NCBI RefSeq assembly: GCF_002575655.3
Contig: NC_053037.3
Coordinates: 147,633,207 to 147,697,206, forward strand
Source: Aegilops tauschii subsp. strangulata
Taxonomy: Eukaryota > Streptophyta > Magnoliopsida > Poales > Poaceae
DNA: 64,000 nt
Direction: 5' to 3'
Shown: piece by piece, positions 36,663 through 47,825 of the stretch
Position numbering within the stretch: position 1 is the stretch's first letter
Layout of the letters: each line of letters starts with the position of its first letter
The notes under the pieces: model-generated
Told to the model about the DNA's origin: nothing
The model's input: only the letters and a program-made list of their open reading frames with translations
The model's database searches: none
Translations under genes and position numbers: made by a program

Positions 36663-38518
36663 ATGGCAGAACCGACTAACACGCAGAGGCGCGATTGGAA
36701 TTCCCTCCCCGATGTTCTCTTGGAGCAGATCTGTAATCGTATGGACCTACTCATCACCGTCCGTCTGGCCGCATGCTCGGTATCTTTGTACCGTCTACTC
36801 GTCTGCAACCGGCCGGCTCTTTTCAAGACACCCTGCTTGCTGATGCCCGATCCTCGTAGGTGGCCCAGACACCGACTTGACGATTCTACGGAGGTTGTCG
36901 TGGTGCCCCTCGACATGCTACCACTACCCGTCCACCTGTCCTTCATTCGCGGCCACTACTGGGCGGGCATGAAGGCCAACTGGATCGTCCTCATCCACCA
37001 ATTCGGTAGTCCGTGGCATCTCGTGGATATCTACACCCAGCGAGAGATCACCCTTCCATCGTTGGATACCGCCGCCATCGAGCCTCGCGGCCCGCCGGAC
37101 ACTCCTGCCCACTATGCATGAGACGCGTCAAGCTTTTGGCTCAACCTCTGTTTGCTGAAAGTTGTAATCTGCGAAGTGCCCACACCATCAGAAGACTACA
37201 TGGATTACAAGCTCATTGCCTTGTTCAACATGGGATTAGTCTATCTGGAATCCGGTCGCCATACATGGTTATGGCTCATCATCAATCCTGTTGAGGCAAC
37301 ATTTCTGTCTGATGCTATAGTGCACGATGGCATCGTTTACGCGGTCAACGCACAGATTGGATGCCTATACTGGTGGAATCTATCGTCGTGTAATTGTTCT
37401 ATCTCATCTCATCTTTACCTTATGAATATGACTGCCTGTTCATTGTTAAAAATTTAGAATATATAGTATGTCTATAACCACATCATTGCTATATGTTCCT
37501 CTGATTTCCTAGATTTTTATGACCACACATGTTATTGTTAGAGTTGATATGAGAACAATTGGCATCTAATGATTGTTAGAATACATATTATGAGCATAAC
37601 ATCATGATTGCTATATGTTACTCTCATTTCCAAGATTTTTATAACAACGCATGTTATTGCTTAGAGTTGATATGAGAACAGTAGTAGTAAGTGCTATGGT
37701 AGAATATGAGTAGGCTCTGTCATAGCTGTTTTCCTCTCATTGTTACATGATGTTTGAACCATGACATATTGCTAGAATATGAAAGCCATTGGTTTATTTT
37801 TTTTAACTTGGGGTATGATTATGACCACGGCATTGCAATTCTCTATCTATGATATGTGTCACTGTTATAATAATCTTAATTCCACACATACTCTGAACAT
37901 GATTGTTTATTTTTGTCCTTTTGGTCTCCAATTTGAATTGTTGCAGCAGACGCAAATGCGCTGGCCTTCATGATTCCAGGACCTGGAATCATACCAGCCG
38001 ATGGGTGGTGGTTTATCGCTCGTTCAGCTGACGGCGGTCATTTGATTCTTATTCGCACATACCTAATTGACCAAACCATTACATCAAACCACATGCAGTA
38101 CAATGCGTGGGGCGTTCGTGACATTGATGGCTATGGCTGCTTCGTGTTCGAGAAATATCCCAGCTCCGTTGGGCCAGGCGTATTCAACTGGAGGCGGGTT
38201 TACAGCCTCAGCAACCACTCCTTGTTCCTCGGGCTCAATTATCCGATCATCCAACCAATCATCGATCATATCACCGGTGATGATTACCGTGCTATGCAAC
38301 TTCCATTCGCCAGGGGGGGCTGTGTTTACACATCATACCATGGGTTTCATGAATCACGGTATCCAGAGATTCGTCGACACAGCTTGTTGCCAGATAATCT
38401 TCAGTGTGTGAAAGGCATCAAGCTTCCATGCGATGGATGGCTTTTGAAAACCCGACATGCGGTGATGTGGTTCATGCCAACAGCAAATATGCACAACTTG
38501 ATTCGTGCTTATATCTAG
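36663..38518 (+). pseudogene. F-box/DUF295 paralogue with one in-frame stop
   Basis: Two exons (36663-37389, 37947-38518; GT-AG, phase 1) would give 432 codons, almost the same length as the gene at 32736. The ATG at 36663 sits in CCCCAATGGCA. The F-box is clear (LPDVLLEQICNRMDLL, residues 15-30). The single intron matches the second intron of the neighbour in position and phase. DUF295-type segments follow (YVNAQ-like GIVYAVNAQIGCLYWW before the intron, YSLSNHSLFLGLNYP after it). A TGA at 37119-37121 (codon 153) interrupts an otherwise open frame; the context GCATGAGAC fits a CpG C-to-T change of an Arg codon. A protein from codon 153 onward would lack the F-box. It could also be a sequence error or a line-specific allele. 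Confidence 0.75.
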
Positions 38519-38789
38519 ACTGAGCCATGTATTCTGCTGCTGTAGCACGACCCTCTTTTGTTGGATATTATGTAACTATACGTCGGTCAAATTATTCATC
38601 ATGTCCACACATTGAATTGACGTGACAACACGCTGCGCGTGAGGTGACACAAGAATCCCGGTGGCGTGTTCGACTATTCTGGACTTCAGATTTGGAGTAC
38701 CACTTATCTGTCAAAATCTTTCATCATTCACTTAAAACAGTCGATTGATCATACATTGAGTACCATATAACTGGAATTACCGATGCAAG

Positions 38790-39553
38790 TCGAAGAAGGA
38801 TTGGCCGGTGCTGCCGGCTGGCGCCAAGTTCGATCCCACGGACCAGGAGCTGATCGATCACCTTGAGGCCAAAGTGAGTGCTGACAGCGCGAGATCTGAC
38901 CCTCTCATCGATTTGTTCATACCAACCATCGATAGCGAGTACGGCATATGCTACACCCAACCTGAGAAACTTCCAGGTAAGACACCGATCGGCCGTCTAC
39001 TTGCACAAACATATTCCTTTGTTTATAGCTCTATTTTTCTTTTTAGACGCAGACCTCGTGAAGCAATTACAATTTGACAGTTAATAAAAAGTGAAACAAG
39101 TGACTGCAACATGCCAAAGATGTTATGAAAATGCCAACTACGTACACTAAAACCTGTATTCGACAATACTGCAGGTATCACACTGAGTGGCCTAAGGAAA
39201 CATTTCTTCCAGCACAATTCTAGGGCGTTCAAAAGGGGCACGTGGACGCGTCGCAAGATACAGTCGGAGTGCGGCATGCACGCGATGTGGCACAAGACCG
39301 GCAATACCTTGCCGGTGATGGTCAATGGTCGGCAGACGGGCAGCAAAAAGGTTCTGGTGCTGTACACCAACAAGAACATCGACCATTCCCACAAAAAAAA
39401 GAAAAAAAGAACTTGGACCAGCAGAGGACCAACTAGGTGATGCACTAGTACCACCTTGGGGACCTGGAGCAAGAGAAGGAGCGGGAGCTGGTCCTCTACA
39501 AGATTTTCTACCAGATGAACACTAGGGCCAGGAGTAAAAAGATTATAAGTTAG
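38790..39553 (+). pseudogene. NAC-domain transcription factor pseudogene
   Basis: Exon 1 (about 38790-38976) encodes [20 protein letters not shown] and later [20 protein letters not shown], the A and B subdomains of the NAC DNA-binding domain in its SND2/SOG1-like branch. Exon 2 starts at 39175 (GT-AG, phase 1) with the C-D part: RRKIQSECGMHAMWHKTGN and VMVNGRQTGSKKVLVLYTN. The domain end (VMH, YHLGDLEQEKERELVLYKIF) follows after a frameshift in an A-rich run near 39391-39410 and two TAG codons (39434-39436, 39446-39448) at conserved Trp and Gln positions. The usual start region and the C-terminal activation part are missing. It is a captured 5'/middle piece of a NAC gene with its intron, now disabled. 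Confidence 0.8.
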
Positions 39554-40531
39554 TTTGGTATTGGTAGTTGTACGTACTACCTTGTCGTCCGTAAGTTGGT
39601 ATTGTTGTTAACGATCTTTTGGTATGAACTTGCATTTGCTTCCAACCATTATGCCGAGAGTCGACGTGGATATAAAGCTGAATCATTTGTTTCGAAACGA
39701 ATTTTCAGGCACCTGATTTTTATTTGATGGGTAGCATAAGCACCTGTCGTTCGAATTCCCAGTTCTCCAATTTTTACGAAACAAGTGCATGCACTTATTA
39801 TCATGATGAAAAAACAATATCCCTGCTGCATCCCAATTATCAGTCTGTACTTGCAGAATTCTCTCGTTTATTGAGCACGTATATTGTTTTTTCAGGTCGA
39901 GCAAGTTTCAACTGGGCTGTAGACTGCCCAGGCTTGGTTTTGTTTTTAGCAGGCCCAGCCCATGACGACAACGGGGCACAAAGATCCAGCAGGTACCTAC
40001 TGGCCTCTGGCCCGCCAGCGTTAGTTATATTTTGTCTTACAACATCCGCAGGCAGTTTTTTTTACTGAATCAAACACACAGCCCAGTTCTATTTTCCTCT
40101 TGAAACACATGTCCTACATCCGTTTTCTAATCTCTACCTATAGTTTTACTAGTTCATATACACGTATCATTATATTGAAAATACATAAAATTCCCTTTTC
40201 ATATTTACATCCTTATTTTTGTTGTTGTTTTCCCTCCCATCGCTGATTTTTTACCACTGGTTTTCCCTTAAACCAACTCAATTGTCCCACGTCTTATTTG
40301 CTTACAAAAACAAAACTTTTTTTTGGCAAATCAATAAGTTCTTAAAAAATGTTTATCATTTCGGGATTACAACAGTTCGGACTCCACCGAAATATGCAAA
40401 ATAAGGTTGAACTTTTTGACCGTGGTCCTGGGCAGAAAATGGGCTGTAATAAATTACTTAAGAATTAGCAAATGGGCTGCAAATTATTAAAAAAAATAGC
40501 AAATGGGCTCTATGTTGTGTGCCACAGATTT
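39554..40531. other. CACTA interior without gene
   Basis: AT-rich DNA with a few GGGCTG/CAGCCC motifs (40440-40510, GCAAATGGGCT repeated) and no protein-like frame. It leads into the tandem repeats at 40532. Confidence 0.6.
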
Positions 40532-41965
40532 GGAGGCTGACTTGTGGGCCTACTAAGTTCATGCGTACACAAGGTTTCTCAAAAAAGAAACTTAGTCAAC
40601 AATCGACTCTACCAGCGTCAGACCGTTAGATGTCAATCTAACGGCAATCGTGCTTCTTCAGTCTCTGATCTTCCTGCCCCAGCCGCCCAAACCAGCGCTG
40701 TCGGAACCGCCTGCTCCCGCCTCCCGTGGCCGGCTGTGCTGCCGGGCAGGCCTCACGGCCCTATCATACTCACATCCCTGGCATGTCTATCCCTCTACTC
40801 ACCCACACCTCCTGTTATTTTCCGGCGATGGCAGCCGAACCAGTCAACCCTCGTACCCTCCACCGCGTGGGCAACCACTGACATGTCTTCCCCGGCTTCG
40901 CGTCGTTCCCTTCGTAGGCCTCGTCGTCGTCCACCGCCCTGGTGCTCTCGGCACGGCGTGGTCAACTTGGTCAACAAACGACATCCATCGGAAGTGGACT
41001 ATACGTGGAGAGGCTGACAGCTGGGTCCACGGCCGCACACAAGGAAATGCCTCCTTATTACGCGCAAAATAATGATTCCTCCACATGACATCTGGGACCC
41101 GCCGTAAGGGCCTCTGTATTTCACGAAAAAAAAGTTCCCTCCGCTGACAGGTCAGACCCACCAACTATATCTTCGCACGCAAGGAAGTGCCTTCTTATTG
41201 CGCACAAAAAACTGAATACCCCCCTGCCAGCTGGGACCCACCATAGTGGGAGGCTGACTTGTGGGCCTACTAAGTTGACAGGGACGGAGGGCTTTGTCAA
41301 CTTAGTCAATATATGAACGATTCTACCTCTAGTGACCGTACGGTATCCATCCAACGGCCGTAGTGCTTCTTCAACCTCTGGTCTTCTTACTCCAGCCGCC
41401 CAAAGCAGCGCCAGTCGTGCCGCATGCTCCTGCCTCCCGTGGTCGGCTGTGCTGCCGCGGAGGCCTCACCGCTCCCATACTACTCCCACCGCTGGCAACG
41501 CCATCCCTCCACTCACCCACTCCCCCTGTTATTCTGCAGTGACTACAGCCTCACGCCGCAGCCGAACCAGTGAACCCTCGTACTCCTCTCCGCGTGGGCA
41601 TCCACTGCCGCGTCTTCCCCGGCTCCACGTCATTCCCCTTCCTAGGCCTCGCCGTCGTCCACCGTTGTGGTGCTCTCGGCGCGGTGTGGTCAATGTGGTC
41701 AACGACCGAGTTCCATCGGAAGAGTACTGTACGTGGAGAGGCTGACAGCTGGGTCCACGGCAGCCGCAAGGAAGTGAATCCTTATTACGCGCAAAATAAT
41801 TATTCCTCCACCTAACAGCGGGGACCCACCGGACGGGCCACCGTATTTCACGAAAAAATGATTCCCCCCTGACTGCTGGGACCCACCAGCTACATCTTTG
41901 CACGCAAGGAAGTGTGTCCGGGAAAAAAAACGATTCGCCCCCTGACTGCTGGGACCCACCAGCTA
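40532..41965 (+). repeat. Two tandem copies of a 717-bp unit
   Basis: GGAGGCTGACTTGTGGGCCT starts at 40532 and again at 41249. The copies share, in order, a CAGCCGCCCAAA segment, CCTCCCGTGG.CGGCTGTGCT, CCGAACCAGT, CGTGGAGAGGCTGACAGCTG and several CTGGGACCCACC motifs. CACGCAAGGAAGTG and TGGGACCCACC recur within each copy as subrepeats. Open frames of 120-157 codons across it are not conserved between copies. Confidence 0.75.
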
Positions 41966-42413
41966 CATCTTCGCACGCAAGGAAGTGCCTGACAGTTGGG
42001 ACCTACCTGGTCGAAGCATACGTAGTGTTGTCATTCTGGTCGCGACGTGTATGTACATACTGGTCGATGTAGAGGCGCGCACGTGTCTTAGTAGAGGCGC
42101 ACACGTGTCGTAGTAGAGGCGCGCACGTAGCATGTACACGTACGTACAACGGCCAGGGTGCAAGAAACTAAATACGGCCAAGCACGTACATACGGGCGGG
42201 GTCTCGAACGCCTACTCGCGCATACGTACGGCCAGGGCTCGTGTACATGGCTGGGTTGGAACGGAGAAACTGCGTCGGCGTTGTGTTCATGTTGAGGCAA
42301 CGGAATGCGTCGTGTTCATCGGGAGGCAACGCAATGCGTCATGTTCATCAAGACGCAACAGAACGCGTGGGAGCCAACCGGCTTGGACGGAACAGGCGAT
42401 GGAAACGAGGCCT

Positions 42414-42672
42414 GGCGTACCGCAGAACGGAGGAAACGACCTTGTGTTCGACTGGCCACATTCGAAACGGGATCCTGTTCATCGGGAGGGGTCTGGTGTA
42501 CCGCAAAACGGAGGAAACGGACTTGTGTTGGACCTCCTACGGTCGAAACGGGGTCATGTTTATCTGGAGGGGTGTGGCGTACCGCAAAACGGAGGAAACG
42601 GACTTCTGTTGGAGCGCTACGGTCAAATCGGGGGTCCTTTTCATCGGGAGGGGTGTGGCGTACCGCAAAACG
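42414..42672 (+). repeat. 81-bp tandem repeats (about 3.2 copies)
   Basis: GTACCGCA[AG]AACGG begins at 42417, 42498, 42579 and 42660, exactly 81 bp apart. Because 81 is a multiple of three, all frames without a stop in the unit stay open, which explains overlapping ORFs of up to 370 codons between 42132 and 43244. Confidence 0.85.
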
Positions 42673-43140
42673 GGACTCCACGGGCTACTATTCATCTCCA
42701 CCGTCGACCTCCTCCAGCCTCCACGGGCTACTGTTCATCCACCGTTGACCTCCTCCAGCCTCCACCTGCGACTGTTCATCCACGGGCTCCTGTTCATCCA
42801 GCCTCCACCGCGCGCTACTCCACTGGCTACTGTTCAACCACCCCTCTCCACGGGCTCCTGTTCAACCACCCCTCCATGGGCTACTGTTCATCCACCCCTC
42901 CATCGTCTACTATTCATCCACCCCTCCACGGGGTCGTCCGGTTCATCCAGCCCTCCAGGGGATCCTGTTCATCCAGCCCCAACCGGCTCGATCGATCGGG
43001 GTCCTGTTCATCCAGAGGCAATGCCACGGGGTCCTGTTCATCCACCCCCACTGCTCACTGTTCATCCAACCCCCCCCCCCCCCCCGCGCGCAGTGCTCAC
43101 TGTTCAACCAAACCCCCCTACAACGCTCACTGTTCATCCA
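42673..43140 (+). repeat. CTGTTCATCC minisatellite block
   Basis: CTGTTCATCCA[GC] or ACTGTTCA recurs some 20 times at 20-40-bp spacing in C-rich DNA, including a poly-C run near 43069-43085. It is part of the right subterminal repeat area of the CACTA element. Confidence 0.75.
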
Positions 43141-43429
43141 GAGGCAGCATCGATCGGCTTCAATTAGTAGGAGTAGCGGAGGAATCGCTCGATCGGGTTC
43201 AGTTAACAGCCATCGATCGATCGCTCGGGTTCAGTAACGCGTAGCCTGCAGTGCAATCGCCCGGGTTCAGTTAGAGCCCAACGCCTCGCTCGGGTTCAGT
43301 TAGAGCCAACGCCTCGCACACACGCGCGTACGTGTACAAGAGAAACACGCATCGCTAGGCCCCCGACCACCCACCGTAACCGGGAACTCGCCGAAATTTT
43401 CCTCTCCCTCGCTTCTACCACGGTTTTTT

Positions 43430-43651
43430 CTGTCATGGACGGCCCAAAGAATGTCATGCAGCTGCATCTCCGGCCCGTCCAGGACGAAAAGCCCATTTTC
43501 TGTCATGATTTTTTGTCATAGAAGTAGGAGCCCACCACATCTTTGATGATACCGGGTTTTGTCACAATTATCCTGATAGAACTGTCATAAGTATGACAGA
43601 AAAAATTTCGTTCGGCCCAAAATGTCACAGATGTGTCTTTTTTTTGTAGTG
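43430..43651 (-). repeat. Right TIR and subterminal repeats of the CACTA element
   Basis: Read inverted, the terminus is CACTACAAAAAAAAGACACA, followed by TCTGTGACA. TTTTCTGTCAT and GTCATA motifs recur at 43426, 43497, 43516, 43584 and 43595. The left and right TIRs agree over about 13 bp perfectly and beyond that in part. Confidence 0.8.
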
Positions 43652-44225
43652 TAAAGATTAAATTCATCATAACAAGAGTATAGAGGGTAGAAACATCATA
43701 TGATCTGACTACATTAACAAAGCCCATGATATAGATCACGAGAGAGAGAGAGATTAAACCCATAGCTACTGGTACAAACCCTCAACCCCGAGGGTGGACT
43801 ACTCCCTCCTCATCATGATGGCCGCCGGGACGATGAAAAGGCCACCGAAGATGATTCCCCCCTTCGGCAGGGTGCCGGAACGGGTCTAGATGGTTTTCGG
43901 TGGATACAGAGCCTTGCGGCGGCAGAACTTCTGATCTAGGTTAACCCCGATGGGTTTCAGAATATTTGGGAATTTATAGTGCAAAGAGGGGGTGCGAGAG
44001 GCCACCGAGGTGGGCACAACCCACCTGGGGGCGCCAGGGGGCCCTGGCGCGCCCTGGTGGGTTGTGCCCCCCTCGGGGCACCCCCCAGGTGCAGCTCTGG
44101 CCCATTGGGTTCCTTCTGGTCCATAAAAAATCCCCGTGGAGTTTCATTGCGTTTGGACTCGTTTGGTATTGATTTCCTGCGATGTAAAAAACAAGCAAAA
44201 AACAACAACTGGCACTAGGCACGGG
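43652..44225 (-). repeat. LTR piece 3 of the minus-strand element
   Basis: It resumes the LTR interrupted at 7076. It includes a GA run (43740-43752) and the GC-rich hairpin with GGTGGGCACAACCCACC at 44009-44025 and GGTGGGTTGTGCCC at about 44056. It ends at ACGGG, the TSD of the next insertion. Confidence 0.85.
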
Positions 44226-45973
44226 TGAAGGAAATATGCCCTAGAGGCAATAATAAAGTTGTTATTTATATTTCCTTATATCATGATAAATGTTTATTAT
44301 TCATGCTAGAATTGTATTAACCGGAAACTTAGTACATGTGTGAATACGTAGACAAACAGAGTGTCACTAGTATGCCTCTACTTGACTAGCTCGTTAATCA
44401 AAGATGGTTAAGTTTCCTAGCCATAGACATGAGTTGTCATTTGATGAACGGGATCACATCATTAGAGAATGATGTGATTGACTTGACCCATTCCGTTAGC
44501 TTAGCACTTGATCGTTTAGTATGTTGCTATTGCTTTCTTCATGACTTATATACGTTCCTATGACTATGAGATTATGCAACTCCCGAATACCGGAGGAACA
44601 CTTTGTGTGCTATCAAACGTCACAACGTAACTGGGTGATTATAATGATGCTCTAGAGGTGTCTCCGATGGTGTTTGTTGAGTTGGCATAGATCGAGATTA
44701 GGATTTGTCACTCCGATTGTCAGAGAGGTATCTCTGGGCCCTCTCGATAATGCACATCACTATAAGCCTTGCAAGCAATGTGACTAATGAGTTAGTTGCG
44801 GGATGATGTATTACGGAACGAGTAAAGAGACTTGCCAGTAACGAGATTGAACTAGGTATTGAGATATCGACGATCGAATCTCAGGTAAGTAACATACCGA
44901 TGACAAAGGGAACAACGTATGTTGTTATGCGGTTTGACCGATAAAGATCTTCGTAGAATATGTAGGAGCCAATATGAGCATCCAGGTTCCGCTATTGGTT
45001 ATTGATCGGAGACGTGTCTCGGTCATGTCTACATAGTTCTCGAACCCGTAGGGTCCGCACGCTTAAAGTTCTATGATGATCGGTATTATGAGTTTATGTG
45101 TTTTGATGTACCGAAGGTAGTTAGGAGTCCCGGATGAGATCGGGGACATGATGAGGAGTTTCAAAATGTTCGAGACATAAAGATCGATATATTGGAAGGC
45201 TATATTCGGACATCGGAAAGGTTCTGAGTGGTTCGGGTATTTTTCGGAGTACCGGGGAGTTACGGGAATTCGTCCTGGGAGTCAATGGGCCTTAATGGGC
45301 CTTAGTGGGAAAGAGAGGCAGCAGCCAGGAGGTGGCGCGCGCCCCTCCCAAGCCCAGTCCGAATTGGACAAGGGGTTTGGGGCGCGGCCCCCCTCTCCCT
45401 TCCTTCTCCCCTCCCCCCTCCTTTCCCCTTCTCCTAGTTGGACTAGGAAAGGAGGAAACCTACTCCTACTAGGAGTAGGAATCCTACTCCCTTGGCGCGC
45501 CCCTCCTAGGGCCGGCCTCCTCCTCCCTTGCTCCTTTATATACGGGGGCAGGGGGCACCCCATAGACACAACAATTGATTTGTTGATCTCTTAGTCGTGT
45601 GCGGCGCCCCCCTCCACCATAATCCACCTCGATCATATCGTAGCAGTGCTTAGGCGAAGCCCTGCGTCGGTAACTTCATCAACACCGTCACCACGCCATC
45701 GTGCTGACGAAGCTCTTCCCGGAAGCTCTACTGGATCGTGATTTCACGGGACGTCACCGAGCTGAACGTGTGCTGAACGCGGAGGTGCCGTACGTTCGGT
45801 ACTGAGGATCGGTCGACCGTGAAGACGTACGACTACATCAACCGCGTTGTTATAACGCTTCCGCTTACGGTCTACGAGGGTACGTAGATGACACTCTCCC
45901 CTCCCGTTGCTATGCATCACCATGATCTTGCGTGTGCGTAGGAATTTTTTTGAAATTACTACGTTACCCAACA
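44226..45973 (+). mobile_element. Solo LTR A, Copia-like (BARE/Angela type)
   Basis: The 1748-bp LTR starts TGAAGGAAATATGCCCTAGA and ends TTACCCAACA, as in the BARE/Angela/WIS group. The flanks are ACGGG (44221-44225) and GCGGG (45974-45978), a 5-bp TSD with one change. No PBS or coding DNA is attached, so the internal part was removed by recombination between LTRs. A TATA-like CTTTATATAC lies at about 45533 with a GC-rich leader after it. Frames inside are not coding. Confidence 0.8.
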
Positions 45974-46054
45974 GCGGGGTCAATAGGTTAGTCCCAAAAA
46001 TGATATAAAGGTTCTATAAAATGATTGTAAAACATCCAAGAATGATAAAATAAC
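45974..46054 (-). repeat. LTR piece 2 of the minus-strand element
   Basis: These 81 bp lie between two solo LTRs. On the minus strand they read as the LTR segment with TTTTTGGGACTAACCTATTG and join correctly to the pieces at 44225 and 60931. They are not internal Copia DNA. Confidence 0.8.
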
Positions 46055-47174
46055 TGAAGGAAATATGCCCTAGAGGCAATAATAAAGTTGTTATTTATAT
46101 TTTCTTATATCATGATAAATGTTTATTATTCATGCTAGAATTGTAGTAACCGGAAACTTAGTACATGTGTGAATACACAGACAAACAGTGTCACTAGTAT
46201 GCCTCTACTTGACTAGCTCGTTGAATCAAAGATGGTTAAGTTTCCTAGCCATAGACATGAGTTGTCATTTGATTAATGGGATCGCATCATTAGAGAATGA
46301 TGTGATTGACTTGACCCATTTCGTTAGCTTAGCACTTGATCGTTTAGTATGTTGCTATTGCTTTCTTCATGACTTATACATGTTCCTATGACTATGAGAT
46401 TATGCAACTCCCGAATACCGGAGGAACACCTTGTGTGCTATCAAACGTCACAACGTAACTGGGTGATTATAAAGATGCTCTACAGGTGTCTCCGAAGGTG
46501 TTTGTTGGCTTGGCATAGATCGAGATTAGGATTTGTCACTCCGAGTATCGGAGAGGTATCTCTGGGCCCTCTCGGTAATGCACATCACTATAAGCCTTGC
46601 AAGCAATGTAACTAATGAGTTAGTTGCGGGATGATGCATTACGGAACGAGTAAAGAGACTTGCCAGTAACGAGATTGAACTAGGTATTGAGATACCGACG
46701 ATCTAATCTCGGGCAAGTAACATACCAATGACAAAGGGAACAACGTATGTTGTTATGCGGTTTGACCGATAAAGATCTTCGTAGAATATGTAGGAACCAA
46801 TATGAGCATCCAGGTTCCGCTATTGGTTATTGACTGGAGATGAGTCTCGGTCATGTCTACATAGTTCTTGAACCCGTAGGGTCCGCACGCTTAACGTTCT
46901 GTGACGATTTGTATTATGAGTTATGTGATTTGATGACCGAAGTTTGTTTGGAGTCCCGGATGAGATCGGGGACATGACGAGGAGTCTCTAAATGGTCGAG
47001 ACGTAAAGATCGATATATTGGAAGGCTATATTCAGACATTGGAAAGGTTCCAAGTGATTCGGGTATTTTTCGGAGTACTGGAGAGTTACGGGAATTCGTA
47101 TTGGGCCTTAATGGGCCATACGGGAAAGGAGAGAAAAGCCTCAAGGGTGGCCACGCCCCTTCCCTGTGGACTGG

Positions 47175-47752
47175 TGACGATGACATAGACCTGGGGTAGG
47201 GTCATAGGCCTGACCTATAAGCCCTATCCAGGGTCATTATCAAAGAAGCAAAGAAACCTAAAAGGCAACAAGAGGGCCCTGCCAAGGCGTCGAGTGCTAT
47301 CCACTCGACTGATCAACTAATCGGAGATCTGTCCTTCCTGTGATCACTCAACCATATAAAGAACCACTCGACCTATTGAAGATCAGGAGTCGCCCAGCAC
47401 AGCAACGGTCAGGCGTTCACTCCGTATTCTTTAGTCATTTATAACACTTATTGTTGGCGTTACTAGTAACGCCCTACATTTATGTACATTGAACCCCTGT
47501 AACGGAGGGGAGTTGGGGTCCTGGCGCACTCTATATAAGCCACCCCCCTCCTCTAGGACAAGGGTTTGCACCCCCTGTAATATTCACACGCATAATCCAA
47601 TCGACCGCCTCCGGGCTCCGAGACGTAGGGCTATTACTTCCTCCGAGAAGGGCCTGAACTCGTAAACTCATGTGTACAACTTCACCATAGCTAGGATCTT
47701 GCCTCTCCATACCTACCCCCCCTCTTCTACTGTCAGTCTTAGAACTACGACA
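47175..47752 (+). repeat. 5' LTR of the Tat element
   Basis: It starts TGACGATGACATAGACC and ends AACTACGACA. CTCTATATAAGCC at about 47529-47541 is a good TATA box, so transcription should start about 30 bp further on, giving a leader that ends before the gag ATG at 47826. Confidence 0.9.
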
Positions 47753-47753
47753 G

Positions 47754-47771
47754 TTGGCGCCCACCGTGGGG
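47754..47771 (+). other. Primer-binding site of the Tat element
   Basis: TTGGCGCCCACCGTGGGG starts two bases after the 5' LTR. The TGGCGCC core pairs with a tRNA 3' end of the GGCGCCA type; I do not assign the tRNA. Confidence 0.75.
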
Positions 47772-47825
47772 CAGGTGTCTTAGCGACTTTTTGGTGAAGT
47801 TGCAATTTTTCTGATTCCCATCATC

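Larger units (their letters stand above)
7077..43651. mobile_element. 36.6-kb CACTA transposon carrying gene fragments and a nested retroelement
   Basis: The left end is CACTACAAAAAAA (7077). The right end is TTTTTTTTGTAGTG (to 43651), the inverted form. TAA flanks both ends (7074-7076 and 43652-43654), a 3-bp TSD as expected for the CACTA superfamily, and the LTR on either side is continuous once one TAA is removed. Subterminal DNA on both sides repeats CCGTGATGATA/TCTGTCAT-type motifs and GGCCC runs. Without the nested 11.7-kb retroelement it is about 24.9 kb. No TNP2-like or PTTA-like transposase is visible, so it is probably non-autonomous and mobilised in trans. Contents are annotated separately: two minus-strand coiled-coil genes, two F-box genes, one NAC pseudogene, MITEs and tandem repeats. 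Confidence 0.88.

Noticed and set aside
39023..39472. A 149-codon minus-strand frame over the NAC region
   Set aside because: It is a shadow of the NAC exon, whose plus-strand translation shows clear NAC subdomains.
42132..43244. A 370-codon open frame, among the longest in the window
   Set aside because: It lies on exact 81-bp repeats and CTGTTCATCC minisatellites; three overlapping frames are open at once, composition is low-complexity and no domain is recognisable.
7077..43651. A CACTA transposase (TNP2/PTTA type)
   Set aside because: No frame or exon chain with a transposase-like core was found on either strand; the coiled-coil genes are not evidence of transposase.
44226..47174. A pair of Copia LTRs as one small full-length element
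   Set aside because: Each LTR has a different TSD and the 81-bp spacer belongs to the older minus-strand LTR, without PBS or PPT.
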